From SIG480 sp045595365 (GTDB taxonomy: Bacteria; Bacillota; Clostridia; Oscillospirales; JAAYXM01): a stretch of DNA of 44,676 bases. Below, in pieces: positions 31,833 through 40,639 of this stretch; the stretch's first letter is position 1; every line of letters starts with the position of its first letter. The notes beneath the pieces were generated by a model. It was not told where the DNA came from, made no database searches, and saw only the letters and a program-made list of their open reading frames with translations. The stretch is taken from positions 1 through 44,676 of the forward strand of contig JAZOAI010000015.1 in NCBI GenBank assembly GCA_045595365.1. Direction: 5' to 3'. The position numbers and the translations under genes are program-made.

Positions 31833-32627
31833 TTATTCGGGGTAGATTTCGCGGTATGCGTCAAGATAATCCATACAATACTCATCATATCCGTTTGCAA
31901 GAAGCGCCGCCTGCATGGTCATGCGAAGGTCAGGATTTGCGCTGTCCATAATGGCGGAGTCAAGCCCGCAGGTGATCGCGGCAGCAAGAAACGCTCCGTT
32001 TATAATCGCGCGCTTGGGAAGCCCGAATGATATGTTTGAAAGCCCGCCGATTATATGTATATCAGGATACTTCTCACGTATGGCGCGGATAGTGTCAAGC
32101 GCAACACGACCACACTCGTGGTCTGTCCCGAGAGTCTGGATGAGAACATCAAGGAAGATGTCGCAGTCTTCCACTCCTACCTCACGGATTTTTGAAATAA
32201 GCTCCTCGGAAAGCGCAATCCGACTCTCTGCATCCTGCGGGATGCCGCTGTCATCTATCGGAAGCGCAACTATTTTCGTGCCGTGAGCTTTAACCGACTG
32301 CATAGTCTTATCGAAGCGCTCACTCTCAAGAGTCACTGAATTGACTATCACGTCATCAAGCTGAAGGCTTCCGAGCGCGCGCTCAATAATCTCGGAATTC
32401 GGGGAATCCACCATAAGCTTTGCCCCTTCGGAAAGCGCCAGCTCTGCCGCCCAGATAAGTGTTTCGTATTCCCCCTCCATGCACGCAGCTGCGTTGACGT
32501 CGAGATACTTTGCACCGCCTGCAAGCTGAGCCTTCACAAGCTCGCACACCTTCTCAGAGTTCTTCTCTTCAAACGCGCGAAAAACTGAAGGAATTGAGCT
32601 GTTAAGCTTTTCGCCTACCACTATCAT
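31833..32627 (-). CDS. Pterin-binding methyltransferase of the DHPS/methyl-THF:corrinoid type
   Basis: A 264-residue TIM-barrel protein. The N-terminal VGEKLNSSIPSV, the GAKYLDVNAA motif (about 40-50) and the NISFGLPKRAIINGAFLAAA segment place it with methyltetrahydrofolate methyltransferases (AcsE/MtgA-like) rather than dihydropteroate synthase, which has a different IINxTPDSF start. Such enzymes move a methyl group between tetrahydrofolate and a corrinoid protein. No corrinoid protein or CODH/ACS gene is in the window, so the partner is unknown. GGAGG lies 8 nt before this ATG; 10 upstream in-frame codons are excluded. A near-consensus promoter precedes it. Confidence 0.82.
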   Translation of the reverse strand: MIVVGEKLNSSIPSVFRAFEEKNSEKVCELVKAQLAGGAKYLDVNAAACMEGEYETLIWAAELALSEGAKLMVDSPNSEIIERALGSLQLDDVIVNSVTLESERFDKTMQSVKAHGTKIVALPIDDSGIPQDAESRIALSEELISKIREVGVEDCDIFLDVLIQTLGTDHECGRVALDTIRAIREKYPDIHIIGGLSNISFGLPKRAIINGAFLAAAITCGLDSAIMDSANPDLRMTMQAALLANGYDEYCMDYLDAYREIYPE

Positions 32628-32676
32628 TTTTATTACCTCCAAAAGCAATAAATTCAAATCGTTTTATACAAATTTT

Positions 32677-32705
32677 ATTATAGAGAATTTAAGAAGAAAA
32701 ATCAA
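32677..32705 (-). promoter_or_regulatory. Promoter of the methyltransferase-yibE/F unit
   Basis: TTGATT (32700-32705) and TATAAT (32677-32682) with 17 bp spacing on the minus strand. Confidence 0.75.
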
Positions 32706-32725
32706 CCTATTTGAAAAAGTTTGAG

Positions 32726-32753
32726 TTGACATTTTGTGAAAATATGGTAAAAT
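32726..32753 (+). promoter_or_regulatory. Promoter of the PTS_EIIC_2 gene
   Basis: TTGACA (32726-32731) and TAAAAT (32748-32753) with 16 bp spacing, divergent from the methyltransferase promoter. Confidence 0.7.
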
Positions 32754-32803
32754 ATTTTTTAAAATATTCTTGTCAATCTGACAAATTTCAGGAGGTTTTT
32801 TAA

Positions 32804-33850
32804 GTGGGAAAGTTTAAGGCTTTTTTAAAGCGTAAGGACATCGAGTTTTCATTGAAGCGCTACTTCATAGATGCGCTCGGTGCCATGGCACAGGGTCTTT
32901 TTGCTTCACTCCTGATCGGGACTATCATCTCGACCATAGGCCAGCAGCTTGGAATTGAAGCGCTCGTGACAGTCGGCACATATGCAAAGGGCGCTCAGGG
33001 CGCAGCTATGGCAGTTGCAATAGGCTATGCTCTCAAATGCCCGCCGCTCGTTCTTTTCTCCCTCACTTCCGTCGGCGTTGCCGCAAATGAGCTTGGCGGT
33101 GCGGGAGGCGCGTTTGCAGTTCTTATCATAACAATTATCGCCTCTGAACTCGGAAAGGCGGTAAGCCGTGAAACAAAGCTTGATATAATCGTTACACCGA
33201 TAGTCACAATCTGCTCAGGTATTCTTGTTGCCATGCTCATCGCCAAGCCCATCGGCATCGCAGCGACAGCACTCGGCGAGCTTATTATGTATGCAACCAC
33301 TCTCCACCCCTTCCTTATGGGTATCATCGTTTCAGTAGTCGTTGGAATCGCGCTTACACTCCCGATTTCGAGCGCCGCTATCTGCGCGGGGCTTTCACTC
33401 ACAGGGCTTGCAGGCGGCGCGGCTCTTGCAGGCTGCTGTGCCCATATGGTCGGCTTTGCTGTTTTGAGCTTCCGCGAAAACAAGTGGGGCGGGCTTCTCG
33501 CTCAGGGGCTTGGGACAAGTATGCTCCAGATGGGGAACTTAGTCCGAAACCCCCGTTGCTGGTTGCCGGCAATCATTACTTCCGCAATAACAGGCCCTAT
33601 CTCAACCTGCCTCTTCAAGCTTGAGATGAACGGCGCTCCGGTTTCGTCCGGAATGGGCACCTGCGGCCTCGTCGGGCAGATTGGCACATACACCGGTTGG
33701 GTAAACTCCGGCATCGCAATCGGCGCAAACGAGTGGCTCGGTCTTCTCCTTGTCCATTTTATTCTCCCCGCAATCCTCTGCTGGGCTCTCGGCCTCTTCT
33801 TCCGCAAAATTGGCTGGATTCGCGAGAACGACTTAAAGCTTGATTTGTAA
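32804..33850 (+). CDS. PTS_EIIC_2-type membrane permease
   Basis: A 348-residue integral membrane protein of the PF13303 type, labelled PTS sugar transporter IIC by similarity. About nine or ten hydrophobic stretches, many Gly/Ala-rich (GVAANELGGAGGAFAVL, LTGLAGGAALAGCC), and a conserved LVRNPRCWLPAIITSAITGPIS segment are visible. There is no IIA or IIB domain and no phosphorylatable Cys/His motif that I can place, nor partners nearby, so PTS function is not shown. The start is GTG with AGGAGG about 8 nt before it. It is a single-gene unit with its own promoter and terminator. A non-PTS transporter of a small solute is an open alternative. Confidence 0.8.
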   Translation: MGKFKAFLKRKDIEFSLKRYFIDALGAMAQGLFASLLIGTIISTIGQQLGIEALVTVGTYAKGAQGAAMAVAIGYALKCPPLVLFSLTSVGVAANELGGAGGAFAVLIITIIASELGKAVSRETKLDIIVTPIVTICSGILVAMLIAKPIGIAATALGELIMYATTLHPFLMGIIVSVVVGIALTLPISSAAICAGLSLTGLAGGAALAGCCAHMVGFAVLSFRENKWGGLLAQGLGTSMLQMGNLVRNPRCWLPAIITSAITGPISTCLFKLEMNGAPVSSGMGTCGLVGQIGTYTGWVNSGIAIGANEWLGLLLVHFILPAILCWALGLFFRKIGWIRENDLKLDL

Positions 33851-33881
33851 TTCTCTTTGAACATAAAACACCACTTCATAT

Positions 33882-33912
33882 GCCGAGTGTCCTTTGGACA
33901 CTCGGCAGTTTT
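33882..33912 (+). terminator. Terminator of the PTS_EIIC_2 gene
   Basis: A perfect 11-bp GC-rich stem (33882-33892 with 33896-33906), TTT loop, then AGTTTTATT. Confidence 0.88.
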
Positions 33913-33935
33913 ATTCGCCGCTTTTCTAAAACCCA

Positions 33936-33975
33936 AAAGGGATTGTAGCAAAATGCATTTTGCTACAAACCCTTT
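33936..33975 (-). terminator. Terminator of the DUF3794/LysM gene
   Basis: A long stem (about 17 bp with one A-A mismatch) with a TGCA centre lies 2 bp past the stop codon of the minus-strand gene, ending in a short T run. Confidence 0.75.
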
Positions 33976-33977
33976 GG

Positions 33978-35516
33978 TTATCTGTGTTTTGGTATGAGCA
34001 GCATCCTTCCGCGGGGAATACACCCCTCCTCCGGAATTCCGTTGGCAACGGCAATTTCCCCGACTGTTGTGCTATGCTCCTTCGCAACACTCCAGACATC
34101 ACACTCCCGAGGCATACGCTTTATCGTTATGCTCGATGTTCTTCTCCCATCGCCGGATTTTTCCGCATCGACACTCATCGCGGAAACTACAGATGCGCTT
34201 CCGACCTCGGTTTCAACTATATCAAAATCTGCAAAGAAGCGGACATTTATTTCGTTGTCGTGTCCTAAAGAATATCCGCGGCCGCGTATGCGCGATGAGG
34301 CTTCATAGCTGTGGTCTTTTGAAAGCTCGATTGGGCAGACAACCGGGATTCTGCGGGATGCGTTGTAAACCAAGTCATCCTCGCCGATATACATAACCGA
34401 AATAACAGCGTCTGACGAAATTACCTCACTCTCGTTCTCCCGTCTTTTAACGGGCGGGAAAAGGGATGCCGAAACATCAAGCACGCGTTTAACTCCGCTT
34501 CCTGTCTCAACGGTTTCCGAAACCGGAACTCGCTTTTCAAATTTCTCGATATACTTTGCAACAGGGAGATTTCTTTTCTCGATATTGAAATCATACATCG
34601 TGCTGTATGCATCCTCTACCGCATCAGCTTCGGTTTGTTCATATACTATCGCATTTGCCTCGGCTGTTATGCTGACAGTCATATAACGGGCACTGCCCGA
34701 CGCGTCATACTGCGGGTCAAAGTCAAGCCCCGTGACCGCGAGCTCGACCTCAAGCTCATGAGAATCCTCCATTCCTTCTATATCAAGTATCTGTGAAAAC
34801 GGAAGCTCGCGCTCATCGGAATGAATGCTTCCGTCCTCTGCGGCATATACATAGCTTACATCCGCAATACCCTTGAGTATTGACTTGTTGCCTATAATTT
34901 TCGTTTCCGTCGGCAAGAGGGAGACCTCGCCAAGAAGGATTGAACTCATATCGGTCTCATCGCCCGAAAACTCAATATCATCACTTATGGAAAAGCTCTT
35001 GTCGCGGATTATAATCGGGCGATAGCTGTAAACCTTGCATTTTCTCGTACACACTCCATATTTTTCGCCGTCAATCACGCCGCCGCATATAACCTGCTCT
35101 GACGCTTCATATGCACGGTAAGAAATCTCCACGCTCGCGCGGACAGAAACCTTTCGCGGATTAATTTCACGCATATCAAATGTGCGAAGGCAGGTTTTCA
35201 CAATCACCTTTGAATCACTCGTCACGTCCTCTGCGTCAAAGGTATGAAAAAACGGCATCGCGACATCGAGTTTTCGGACATTCTGCTCGCCATCTGCGAT
35301 ATAGAGAACAACGCCCTTTATGTTCCCTTCTACAGAAAGCTTGCCGTCTCGCGCTTCCTTGTCTCTTAAAAAGACATTCCCTGCACCACGGACAATCCTC
35401 ATAATATCCGGGCTTCTGTCCGAAACAATTATCTCTGTATTTTCCTCATGGATAGCGCTGCCGGTCGCCACACGGCGCATATATTCGCTTTTTTTGTTGT
35501 CAAGCAAAAGCTCCAT
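33978..35516 (-). CDS. DUF3794 (SPOCS) and LysM domain protein, probable spore-coat or cortex-associated
   Basis: A 512-residue soluble protein without signal peptide. It appears to contain several DUF3794/SPOCS beta-rich repeats (for example around residues 45-150, 170-280, 310-440) and ends with a LysM module (about 464-512: VWSVAKEHSTTVGEIAVANGI, MLLIPKHR) that binds peptidoglycan or chitin-like glycan. This layout resembles SpoVID/SafA-type morphogenetic proteins that localise coat proteins on the forespore. It is therefore likely a mother-cell sporulation protein, although the exact partner is unknown. GGAG is 8 nt before ATG. It is the only gene in its unit. Confidence 0.83.
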   Translation of the reverse strand: MELLLDNKKSEYMRRVATGSAIHEENTEIIVSDRSPDIMRIVRGAGNVFLRDKEARDGKLSVEGNIKGVVLYIADGEQNVRKLDVAMPFFHTFDAEDVTSDSKVIVKTCLRTFDMREINPRKVSVRASVEISYRAYEASEQVICGGVIDGEKYGVCTRKCKVYSYRPIIIRDKSFSISDDIEFSGDETDMSSILLGEVSLLPTETKIIGNKSILKGIADVSYVYAAEDGSIHSDERELPFSQILDIEGMEDSHELEVELAVTGLDFDPQYDASGSARYMTVSITAEANAIVYEQTEADAVEDAYSTMYDFNIEKRNLPVAKYIEKFEKRVPVSETVETGSGVKRVLDVSASLFPPVKRRENESEVISSDAVISVMYIGEDDLVYNASRRIPVVCPIELSKDHSYEASSRIRGRGYSLGHDNEINVRFFADFDIVETEVGSASVVSAMSVDAEKSGDGRRTSSITIKRMPRECDVWSVAKEHSTTVGEIAVANGIPEEGCIPRGRMLLIPKHR

Positions 35517-35597
35517 TACACTCTCTCCTTTTATTTCAGCTTCACTGAATTATATTTCTGTTTCGGCTGATATATGACAAGCATTCTGATTTTGTCC

Positions 35598-35626
35598 TTG
35601 CTTTTATTCAAAAGAGGCGGTATAAT
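35598..35626 (+). promoter_or_regulatory. Promoter of the thiamine pyrophosphokinase gene
   Basis: TTGCTT (35598-35603) and TATAAT (35621-35626) with 17 bp spacing. No TPP riboswitch is visible in the short leader. Confidence 0.65.
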
Positions 35627-35659
35627 AAACTTGCTACCAAACAATGGGGCGGTGTTTTA

Positions 35660-36283
35660 ATGAAGCGTTGCGTAATCATCGGCGGTGCGAAAATAAATAA
35701 CTATTCTGAGATCAGAAAAATGCTCTCGGAAGATGATTTTTTCATCTTCTGCGACAGCGGGCTTTCCCACAAGGCCCCGCTTGGCATCTCAGCAGACCTT
35801 ATCGTCGGCGATTTTGACTCTCACCCGCGCCCGGACTGCACGTGCGAGATTATTGCTCTTCCGCGCGAGAAAGACGACACCGACACCTTCTTCGCCGCAA
35901 AAGAAGCTTTGCGGCGCGGGTTTTCGGATTTTCTTTTGCTTGGCGTAATCGGAGGCCGGCTTGACCATTCTCTCGGCAACATCTCAATTATGCTTATGCT
36001 CCACGAGAAGGGCGCGACAGCAAAAATCATTGACGATTTTTCGGAAATGGAGATTGTCGACAAAAGCGCAAAGGCCATCTCGCCGGAATTCCCTTATTTC
36101 TCAGTTATCAACATTGACGGGGTTTGTTCTGACGTAACAATAGAAAACGCGAAGTTCCCGCTCTCTCACGGGGAAATCCCGCCCGAGTATCAATACGGCA
36201 TCAGCAACGAAACGATAGGCGGAAAGAGCGCTGTTGTATCCGTCGGCCGCGGCCGCGCGCTGCTTGTGAAAGTGAAGGAATAA
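35660..36283 (+). CDS. thiN: Thiamine pyrophosphokinase
   Basis: A 207-residue enzyme transferring pyrophosphate from ATP to thiamine to give thiamine diphosphate. Motifs seen are CDSGLSH (about 31-37), VGDFDSH (about 49-55), KDDTDT (about 71-76) and GGRLDHSLGN (about 97-106), which bind Mg2+/ATP, followed by the C-terminal thiamine-binding beta domain (NETIGGKSAVVSVGRG). Length is usual (about 210). It is monocistronic, ending at a bidirectional terminator. Thiamine diphosphate is not used by PFL but would serve transketolase and pyruvate:ferredoxin oxidoreductase if present. Confidence 0.92.
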   Translation: MKRCVIIGGAKINNYSEIRKMLSEDDFFIFCDSGLSHKAPLGISADLIVGDFDSHPRPDCTCEIIALPREKDDTDTFFAAKEALRRGFSDFLLLGVIGGRLDHSLGNISIMLMLHEKGATAKIIDDFSEMEIVDKSAKAISPEFPYFSVINIDGVCSDVTIENAKFPLSHGEIPPEYQYGISNETIGGKSAVVSVGRGRALLVKVKE

Positions 36284-36299
36284 TTATAAAAGAGGCAAG

Positions 36300-36331
36300 A
36301 AAAGCCTTTCCCGTATGGGAAAGGCTTTTTA
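36300..36331. terminator. Bidirectional terminator between thiN and lysC
   Basis: A perfect 13-bp stem (36300-36312 with 36317-36329), GTAT loop, and A and T runs on the two sides. Confidence 0.92.
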
Positions 36332-36343
36332 TTGCACTATCTA

Positions 36344-37546
36344 TTAAAAGAACTTGTCGTGGACTGCGCGCATCGCACGCTCGGATTCTTCCTTCTTGAT
36401 GAGAACGGAAACCTTGATTTCGCTTGTTGAAATCATATCAATGTTTACGTTTGCAGCAGCGAGAGCTTCAAACATCATAGCTGCAACACCGGGGTTGTTT
36501 ACCATCCCTGCACCAACGATCGAGAGCTTGCAGAGGTCATCACGGACCTTGATAGTCTCAAATCCGAGGCTTTCTTTGCTGTCCTCAAGAACTTTTTTTG
36601 CAGCATCAACAGCTGAGCTCGGAACTGTGAATGCAATATCCTTGCTTCCCTCTCTGCCGATTGACTGAAGGATTATATCTACGTTCACTCCCTTGTTTGC
36701 GAGAAGGGAGAATACCTTATATGCAATGCCCGGAGCATCTGCCATATTTACGAGAGAAATCTGAGCAATATCCATATCGCGGGCAACGCCGCTTACATTC
36801 ATTTTTTCCACTTTGTGTGCCTCCTTAATTTTTGTTCCCGGGTTACGGGTAAAGCTGGAGATAACCTCCATATCTACGTTAAAACGCTTGCCCATCTCAA
36901 CTGAACGATTATGCAAAACCTGTGCGCCCAGAGACGCAAGCTCAAGCATTTCGTCATAAGTAATTTCGTCAAGCTTCTTAGCTGTCGGAATTTTTCTCGG
37001 GTCTGCAGTATAAACGCCGTCAACGTCTGTATATATCTGGCAAAGGTCAGCGCCGAGCGCTGCTGCAAGCGCAACTGCGGTGGTGTCGCTTCCTCCACGG
37101 CCGAGCGTTGTTATATCTTCGAACTTGTTGATGCCCTGGAAGCCTGCAACGATAACTATTCTGCGTTTTGAAATTTCAAGCTTCAAGCGCTCGGTTTCTA
37201 TCTTCTTGATTCTGGCTGAACCGTAGTTCATGCCTGTCTGGATTCCTGCCTGCCACCCTGTAAGCGAGATTACGGGGAAGCCAAGCTTTTCTATTGCCAT
37301 CGCGAGGAGCGATATTGAAATCTGCTCTCCGTTTGCAAGGAGGACATCCATCTCGCGCTTTGAGGGGTTTGGATTAATCTCCTTTGCCTTTTCGATAAGG
37401 TCATCCGTTGTGTCTCCCTGCGCCGATACAACAACGACAACATCGTTTCCCGCAGCATATGTGCTTGTAACGATGTCCGCTACGTTGAACAGGCGCTCTG
37501 TATCAGCAACGGACGAGCCTCCGAATTTTTGCACTATAAGACTCAT
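36344..37546 (-). CDS. lysC: Aspartate kinase
   Basis: A 400-residue enzyme catalysing the first step of the aspartate pathway (lysine, threonine, methionine). The kinase domain begins VQKFGGSSV (5-13) and includes TTLGRGGSDTTA (about 147-158) and YTDVDGVYTADPR. Two C-terminal ACT domains (about 265-400) give feedback control, with IAYKVFSLLANKGVNVD and INIDMIS-like segments. It is the last gene of a pheB-hom-lysC unit and has a GGAAG-type ribosome-binding site. The tandem with homoserine dehydrogenase suggests the threonine/methionine branch as its main use. No internal start for a separate beta subunit was confirmed. Confidence 0.93.
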   Translation of the reverse strand: MSLIVQKFGGSSVADTERLFNVADIVTSTYAAGNDVVVVVSAQGDTTDDLIEKAKEINPNPSKREMDVLLANGEQISISLLAMAIEKLGFPVISLTGWQAGIQTGMNYGSARIKKIETERLKLEISKRRIVIVAGFQGINKFEDITTLGRGGSDTTAVALAAALGADLCQIYTDVDGVYTADPRKIPTAKKLDEITYDEMLELASLGAQVLHNRSVEMGKRFNVDMEVISSFTRNPGTKIKEAHKVEKMNVSGVARDMDIAQISLVNMADAPGIAYKVFSLLANKGVNVDIILQSIGREGSKDIAFTVPSSAVDAAKKVLEDSKESLGFETIKVRDDLCKLSIVGAGMVNNPGVAAMMFEALAAANVNIDMISTSEIKVSVLIKKEESERAMRAVHDKFF

Positions 37547-37589
37547 TTATAATTCTTCCTTTCAGAAAATTTTACATCTTGAAATTTTA

Positions 37590-38804
37590 TCAGAGAACGC
37601 GCATATGCGAAAGAACATCCACTCTCTCTGAAAGAGCTGAAAGCTTCGCCTCAAAGTCGCGTTCGGCGAGAGGCGCCGTGATAAATGCTGTTGCAAACTC
37701 GTCATCTATGAACCGGACATCCCCGAAGACCTGTGTTGCCGCACTTCGCGCGTTTTCGCCTTCGATGTGGACATAATACTTCGACTCAAACTCTGCCATA
37801 TCCGCTATGGCTTCGCTTCCCGCGTCAGCCCAGCCCAAATACTTTTTAGTATCAATATGCTTCACTGCATCAATGACATCAGCCGAAACTGCGCTCGCCG
37901 TCGGGAACTTGCCCGCACCGGGGCCGTAAAACATCGTGTTGCCTATCATATTGCCGTGAACCATAATTCCGTTGAAAACGTCTTCAACAGACGCAATTGG
38001 AGAAGCTTTATCGACAAGGTGTGGCCCTACATATGCATAAACGCGGCCGTCGGAAGCGAGCTTGCACCGCCCGAGAAGGCGGATGACCTTTCCCGCTTCA
38101 CCTGCAAGCTTAACATCTTCAAGGGTCACCTTTGTGATTCCCTCTGTTTTGATATACTCGGGGTAGATATGGCGGCCGAATGCAAGAGATGCGAGAATGC
38201 ATATCTTTCTGCAGGCGTCATGTCCCTCAATGTCTGCGCTCGGGTCACGCTCGGCATATCCGAGCTCCTGAGCCTCAGCGAGAGCTTTTTGGAAAGTGAG
38301 CCCCGCTTTTATCATACGCGTGAGAATGTAATTTGTTGTTCCGTTGAGTATGCCGTAAATCTCGTCTATCTTGTTCGCCGCAAGGCACTGAGCTATCGGG
38401 CGGATAATCGGAATCCCGCCTCCGACTGCCGCCTCAAACATATAGCTGACATCTTTTTCTTTTGCAATTCTGAAAAATTCTGCGCCGTGAGTTGCGACAA
38501 GCTCTTTGTTTGAGGTGACAACGCTCTTGCCTGCAAGAAGGGCGCGCTTTGTGAAATCGTATGCAGGGTTTGTTCCGCCGATTGTCTCAACGACAACGGA
38601 AACCTCGGGATCTTTCTCAATAACTGCAAAATCCTTCACGAATTTTTCAGCGTTTTTATCATTTGAGAAGTCGCGGATGTCGAGGATATATTTAACCTCA
38701 ATGGCTTCTCCTGCATTGTTCGCGATAGTATCCGCGTTCTGCTCCATAAGCTCAACAACGCCGGAGCCTACCGTGCCATAGCCCAAAACAGCAATTTTCT
38801 TCAT
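37590..38804 (-). CDS. hom: Homoserine dehydrogenase
   Basis: A 404-residue NAD(P)H-dependent enzyme reducing aspartate semialdehyde to homoserine. The nucleotide motif GYGTVGSG (8-15), the TSNKELVATHG segment, the catalytic region GGGIPIIRPI and the GILNGTTNYILTRM signature, followed by DPSADIEGHDA, are intact. The C-terminal ACT domain is short. GGGAG lies 6 nt before ATG. It is placed between pheB (31 nt upstream) and lysC (43 nt downstream). The order pheB-hom is shared with bacilli and suggests joint regulation by threonine or isoleucine. Confidence 0.94.
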   Translation of the reverse strand: MKKIAVLGYGTVGSGVVELMEQNADTIANNAGEAIEVKYILDIRDFSNDKNAEKFVKDFAVIEKDPEVSVVVETIGGTNPAYDFTKRALLAGKSVVTSNKELVATHGAEFFRIAKEKDVSYMFEAAVGGGIPIIRPIAQCLAANKIDEIYGILNGTTNYILTRMIKAGLTFQKALAEAQELGYAERDPSADIEGHDACRKICILASLAFGRHIYPEYIKTEGITKVTLEDVKLAGEAGKVIRLLGRCKLASDGRVYAYVGPHLVDKASPIASVEDVFNGIMVHGNMIGNTMFYGPGAGKFPTASAVSADVIDAVKHIDTKKYLGWADAGSEAIADMAEFESKYYVHIEGENARSAATQVFGDVRFIDDEFATAFITAPLAERDFEAKLSALSERVDVLSHMRVL

Positions 38805-38835
38805 AATCTGTCTCCCTTATATTTAATAACTGTGT

Positions 38836-39279
38836 TTATTGCCCTGCAAGAGGCTTAAAAGAAATAACACCATCAATCTGCATCGCAAGCTCGATGAAGC
38901 TGTCCATATCAGCGCTCATTCCCATTGTCTCTGCAGATATAGTAACCGGCGCCTGGCCCCCGCTCGGGATAGTCTGATAAATCGTAAGAATGTTTGCGCT
39001 GTATGTCGCAAAATGAGCGAGAATTCTTGAGAGAACACCAGGCTCATCGCGAAGAAGCATAGAAAACGTGATTATATGCCCGAGCGACCTGTCATTAAAC
39101 GGAGAAATCAGGTCTTTATATTTGTAGAAAGCACTGCGGCTGATTTCCGCAAGCGCACACGCTTCTTCAACCGTTCTCGCTCTGCCCGATGACAAAAAGC
39201 CTTTCGCTTTCACGGACTTTATCATCGCTTCAGGAAGAGCAGTGTCCTGAACAATATAATATTTGTGATTTCCCTCCAC
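38836..39279 (-). CDS. pheB: ACT-domain regulatory protein (PheB/UPF0735 family)
   Basis: A 147-residue protein, the same length as B. subtilis PheB. The N-terminal half carries a small helix-turn-helix-like region (ISRSAFYKYKDLI) and the C-terminal half an ACT domain (about 70-145; DEPGVLSRILAHFATYSANILTIYQTIP) that likely binds an amino acid. Although named after phenylalanine synthesis, its enzymatic role is unproven and a sensor function is more likely. The GTG at 39279 has GGAGG 7 nt before it. The longer frames starting at 39285 or 39336 fit less well; the latter lies before the expected transcription start. Confidence 0.85.
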   Translation of the reverse strand: MEGNHKYYIVQDTALPEAMIKSVKAKGFLSSGRARTVEEACALAEISRSAFYKYKDLISPFNDRSLGHIITFSMLLRDEPGVLSRILAHFATYSANILTIYQTIPSGGQAPVTISAETMGMSADMDSFIELAMQIDGVISFKPLAGQ

Positions 39280-39324
39280 GAGCATCCCTCCTGCGCGGGC
39301 ATTTGTTTTTGCATCACGGATACT

Positions 39325-39353
39325 ATCATAGCACATCTCTCCTTTTTATTCAA
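39325..39353 (-). promoter_or_regulatory. Promoter of the pheB-hom-lysC unit
   Basis: TTGAAT (39348-39353) and TATGAT (39325-39330) with 17 bp spacing on the minus strand. The leader is about 40 nt, too short for a T-box or lysine riboswitch. Confidence 0.7.
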
Positions 39354-39463
39354 GAGAAAAATCAAATATTTTCTATTTTTTTATTTTTTTGTCAATATGC
39401 AAAAAAAACCTTTTATTTCTAAAGCTTATGATATATAATATACTCAAAAGGTAGGTGGTTTTT

Positions 39464-40558
39464 ATGGCGGAAAACAAACATATTCGCTTTTTTGTTACGC
39501 TTCTCTATATTGCGCTCGGGCTTCTCGGTCTGTGGCTTGCCTTTAAATATGCTCTGCCCTGGCTTGCCCCGTTTATTCTTGCATTTTTATTCTCGCGGAT
39601 TATTGAGCGCCCGGTTTCCTTTTTTGAAAAAAAGCTCAAATTCCCGCGCCCGCTTGCGAGCCTTGTTTTTACGATTCTTTTTTACGGAATCATAGGCACG
39701 CTCGTGTTTTTTGCCACCTCAAAGCTTGTCCGTGCGCTTGTTCTTCTTTTTGAAAAGCTCCGCACGCTCGATGTTGATGTTCTCGTTGATGAGCTTAATG
39801 CGATGTTTATAAACATTCTCTCCCGCCTTCCGCTTGATTTGCAGGATTTTATCTATACCAACATCGGCTCGTGGCTTTCTGAGCTTGTTTCTGCACTGCA
39901 GAAGCTTATTGCTCCCATCGTCTCCTATACTGCCGATATCGCATCAGTTCTTCCGTCAATCCTCATTTTTGTTATCGCGGCGATCGCTTCGACATATTTC
40001 TTCAGCAGTGACTATAACACACTCAAAAAAAAGCTTTCCGAAATCACTCCCGAAACCTGGAAGTTCCGTTACCGCCGCACCTGCCGCCAGTTCTCGGACA
40101 CGCTTCTTTCTTATCTCCGCGCCGTTCTTGTCCTCATATGCATAACGTTTGTTGAGCTGTCAATCGGCCTTGCAATTCTTGGGGTTCCAAATTCCCTTCT
40201 GATCGCGGCAATCATCGCAATTATTGATGCTTTCCCGATTCTCGGCACAGGCTGGGTGATTATGCCGTGGGCAGTAATTTCGGTTTTCACGGGTAAATAC
40301 CTTCTTGCAATCGGGCTCGCAATTATTTATGCGGTTGTTACGGTAGTCCGAAATCTCATTGAGCCGAAGATTGTCGGCGAACACATCGGGCTTCACCCGC
40401 TCGCAACGCTCCTCTCAATATACATCGGCCTTAAGCTTTTCGGAATCATCGGTATGTTTATGCCGATTCTCGTTGCACTCATCAAGCGTTTTTACGAATG
40501 GGGATATTTCGATTTTCTCAAAAACCGCAAAAATCCGCCAAAACCTCTTGATGAATAG
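39464..40558 (+). CDS. ytvI: AI-2E/YtvI-type membrane protein
   Basis: A 364-residue integral membrane protein of the AI-2E transporter (PF01594) superfamily, with about seven or eight hydrophobic segments, an amphipathic central region (about 75-140) and the conserved C-terminal LIEPKIVGEHIGLHPLATLLSIYIGLKLFG. The sequence suits the YtvI subgroup associated with sporulation rather than the autoinducer exporters. AGGTGG lies 5 nt before this ATG; a GTG 3 codons upstream is less likely. Transport function is unproven. It is a single-gene unit ended by a terminator. Confidence 0.85.
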   Translation: MAENKHIRFFVTLLYIALGLLGLWLAFKYALPWLAPFILAFLFSRIIERPVSFFEKKLKFPRPLASLVFTILFYGIIGTLVFFATSKLVRALVLLFEKLRTLDVDVLVDELNAMFINILSRLPLDLQDFIYTNIGSWLSELVSALQKLIAPIVSYTADIASVLPSILIFVIAAIASTYFFSSDYNTLKKKLSEITPETWKFRYRRTCRQFSDTLLSYLRAVLVLICITFVELSIGLAILGVPNSLLIAAIIAIIDAFPILGTGWVIMPWAVISVFTGKYLLAIGLAIIYAVVTVVRNLIEPKIVGEHIGLHPLATLLSIYIGLKLFGIIGMFMPILVALIKRFYEWGYFDFLKNRKNPPKPLDE

Positions 40559-40565
40559 AAGATAC

Positions 40566-40595
40566 TCTCCACCTTCTGGTGGAGACTTCATTTTT
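40566..40595 (+). terminator. Terminator of ytvI
   Basis: TCTCCACC (40566-40573) pairs with GGTGGAGA (40578-40585) around a TTCT loop; CTTCATTTTT follows, and GAAG upstream can extend the stem. Confidence 0.8.
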
Positions 40596-40597
40596 CA

Positions 40598-40626
40598 TTG
40601 ATTTTTAAAAATATGTATGATATGAT
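40598..40626 (+). promoter_or_regulatory. Promoter of the cobalamin-regulated ECF operon
   Basis: TTGATT (40598-40603) and TATGAT (40621-40626) with 17 bp spacing; transcription would begin just before the riboswitch. Confidence 0.7.
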
Positions 40627-40639
40627 ATACAGGTAAAAT

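Noticed and set aside
39280..39347. T-box or lysine/threonine riboswitch ahead of pheB-hom-lysC
   Set aside because: The promoter leaves a leader of only about 40 nt, without specifier-loop or lysine-aptamer motifs.
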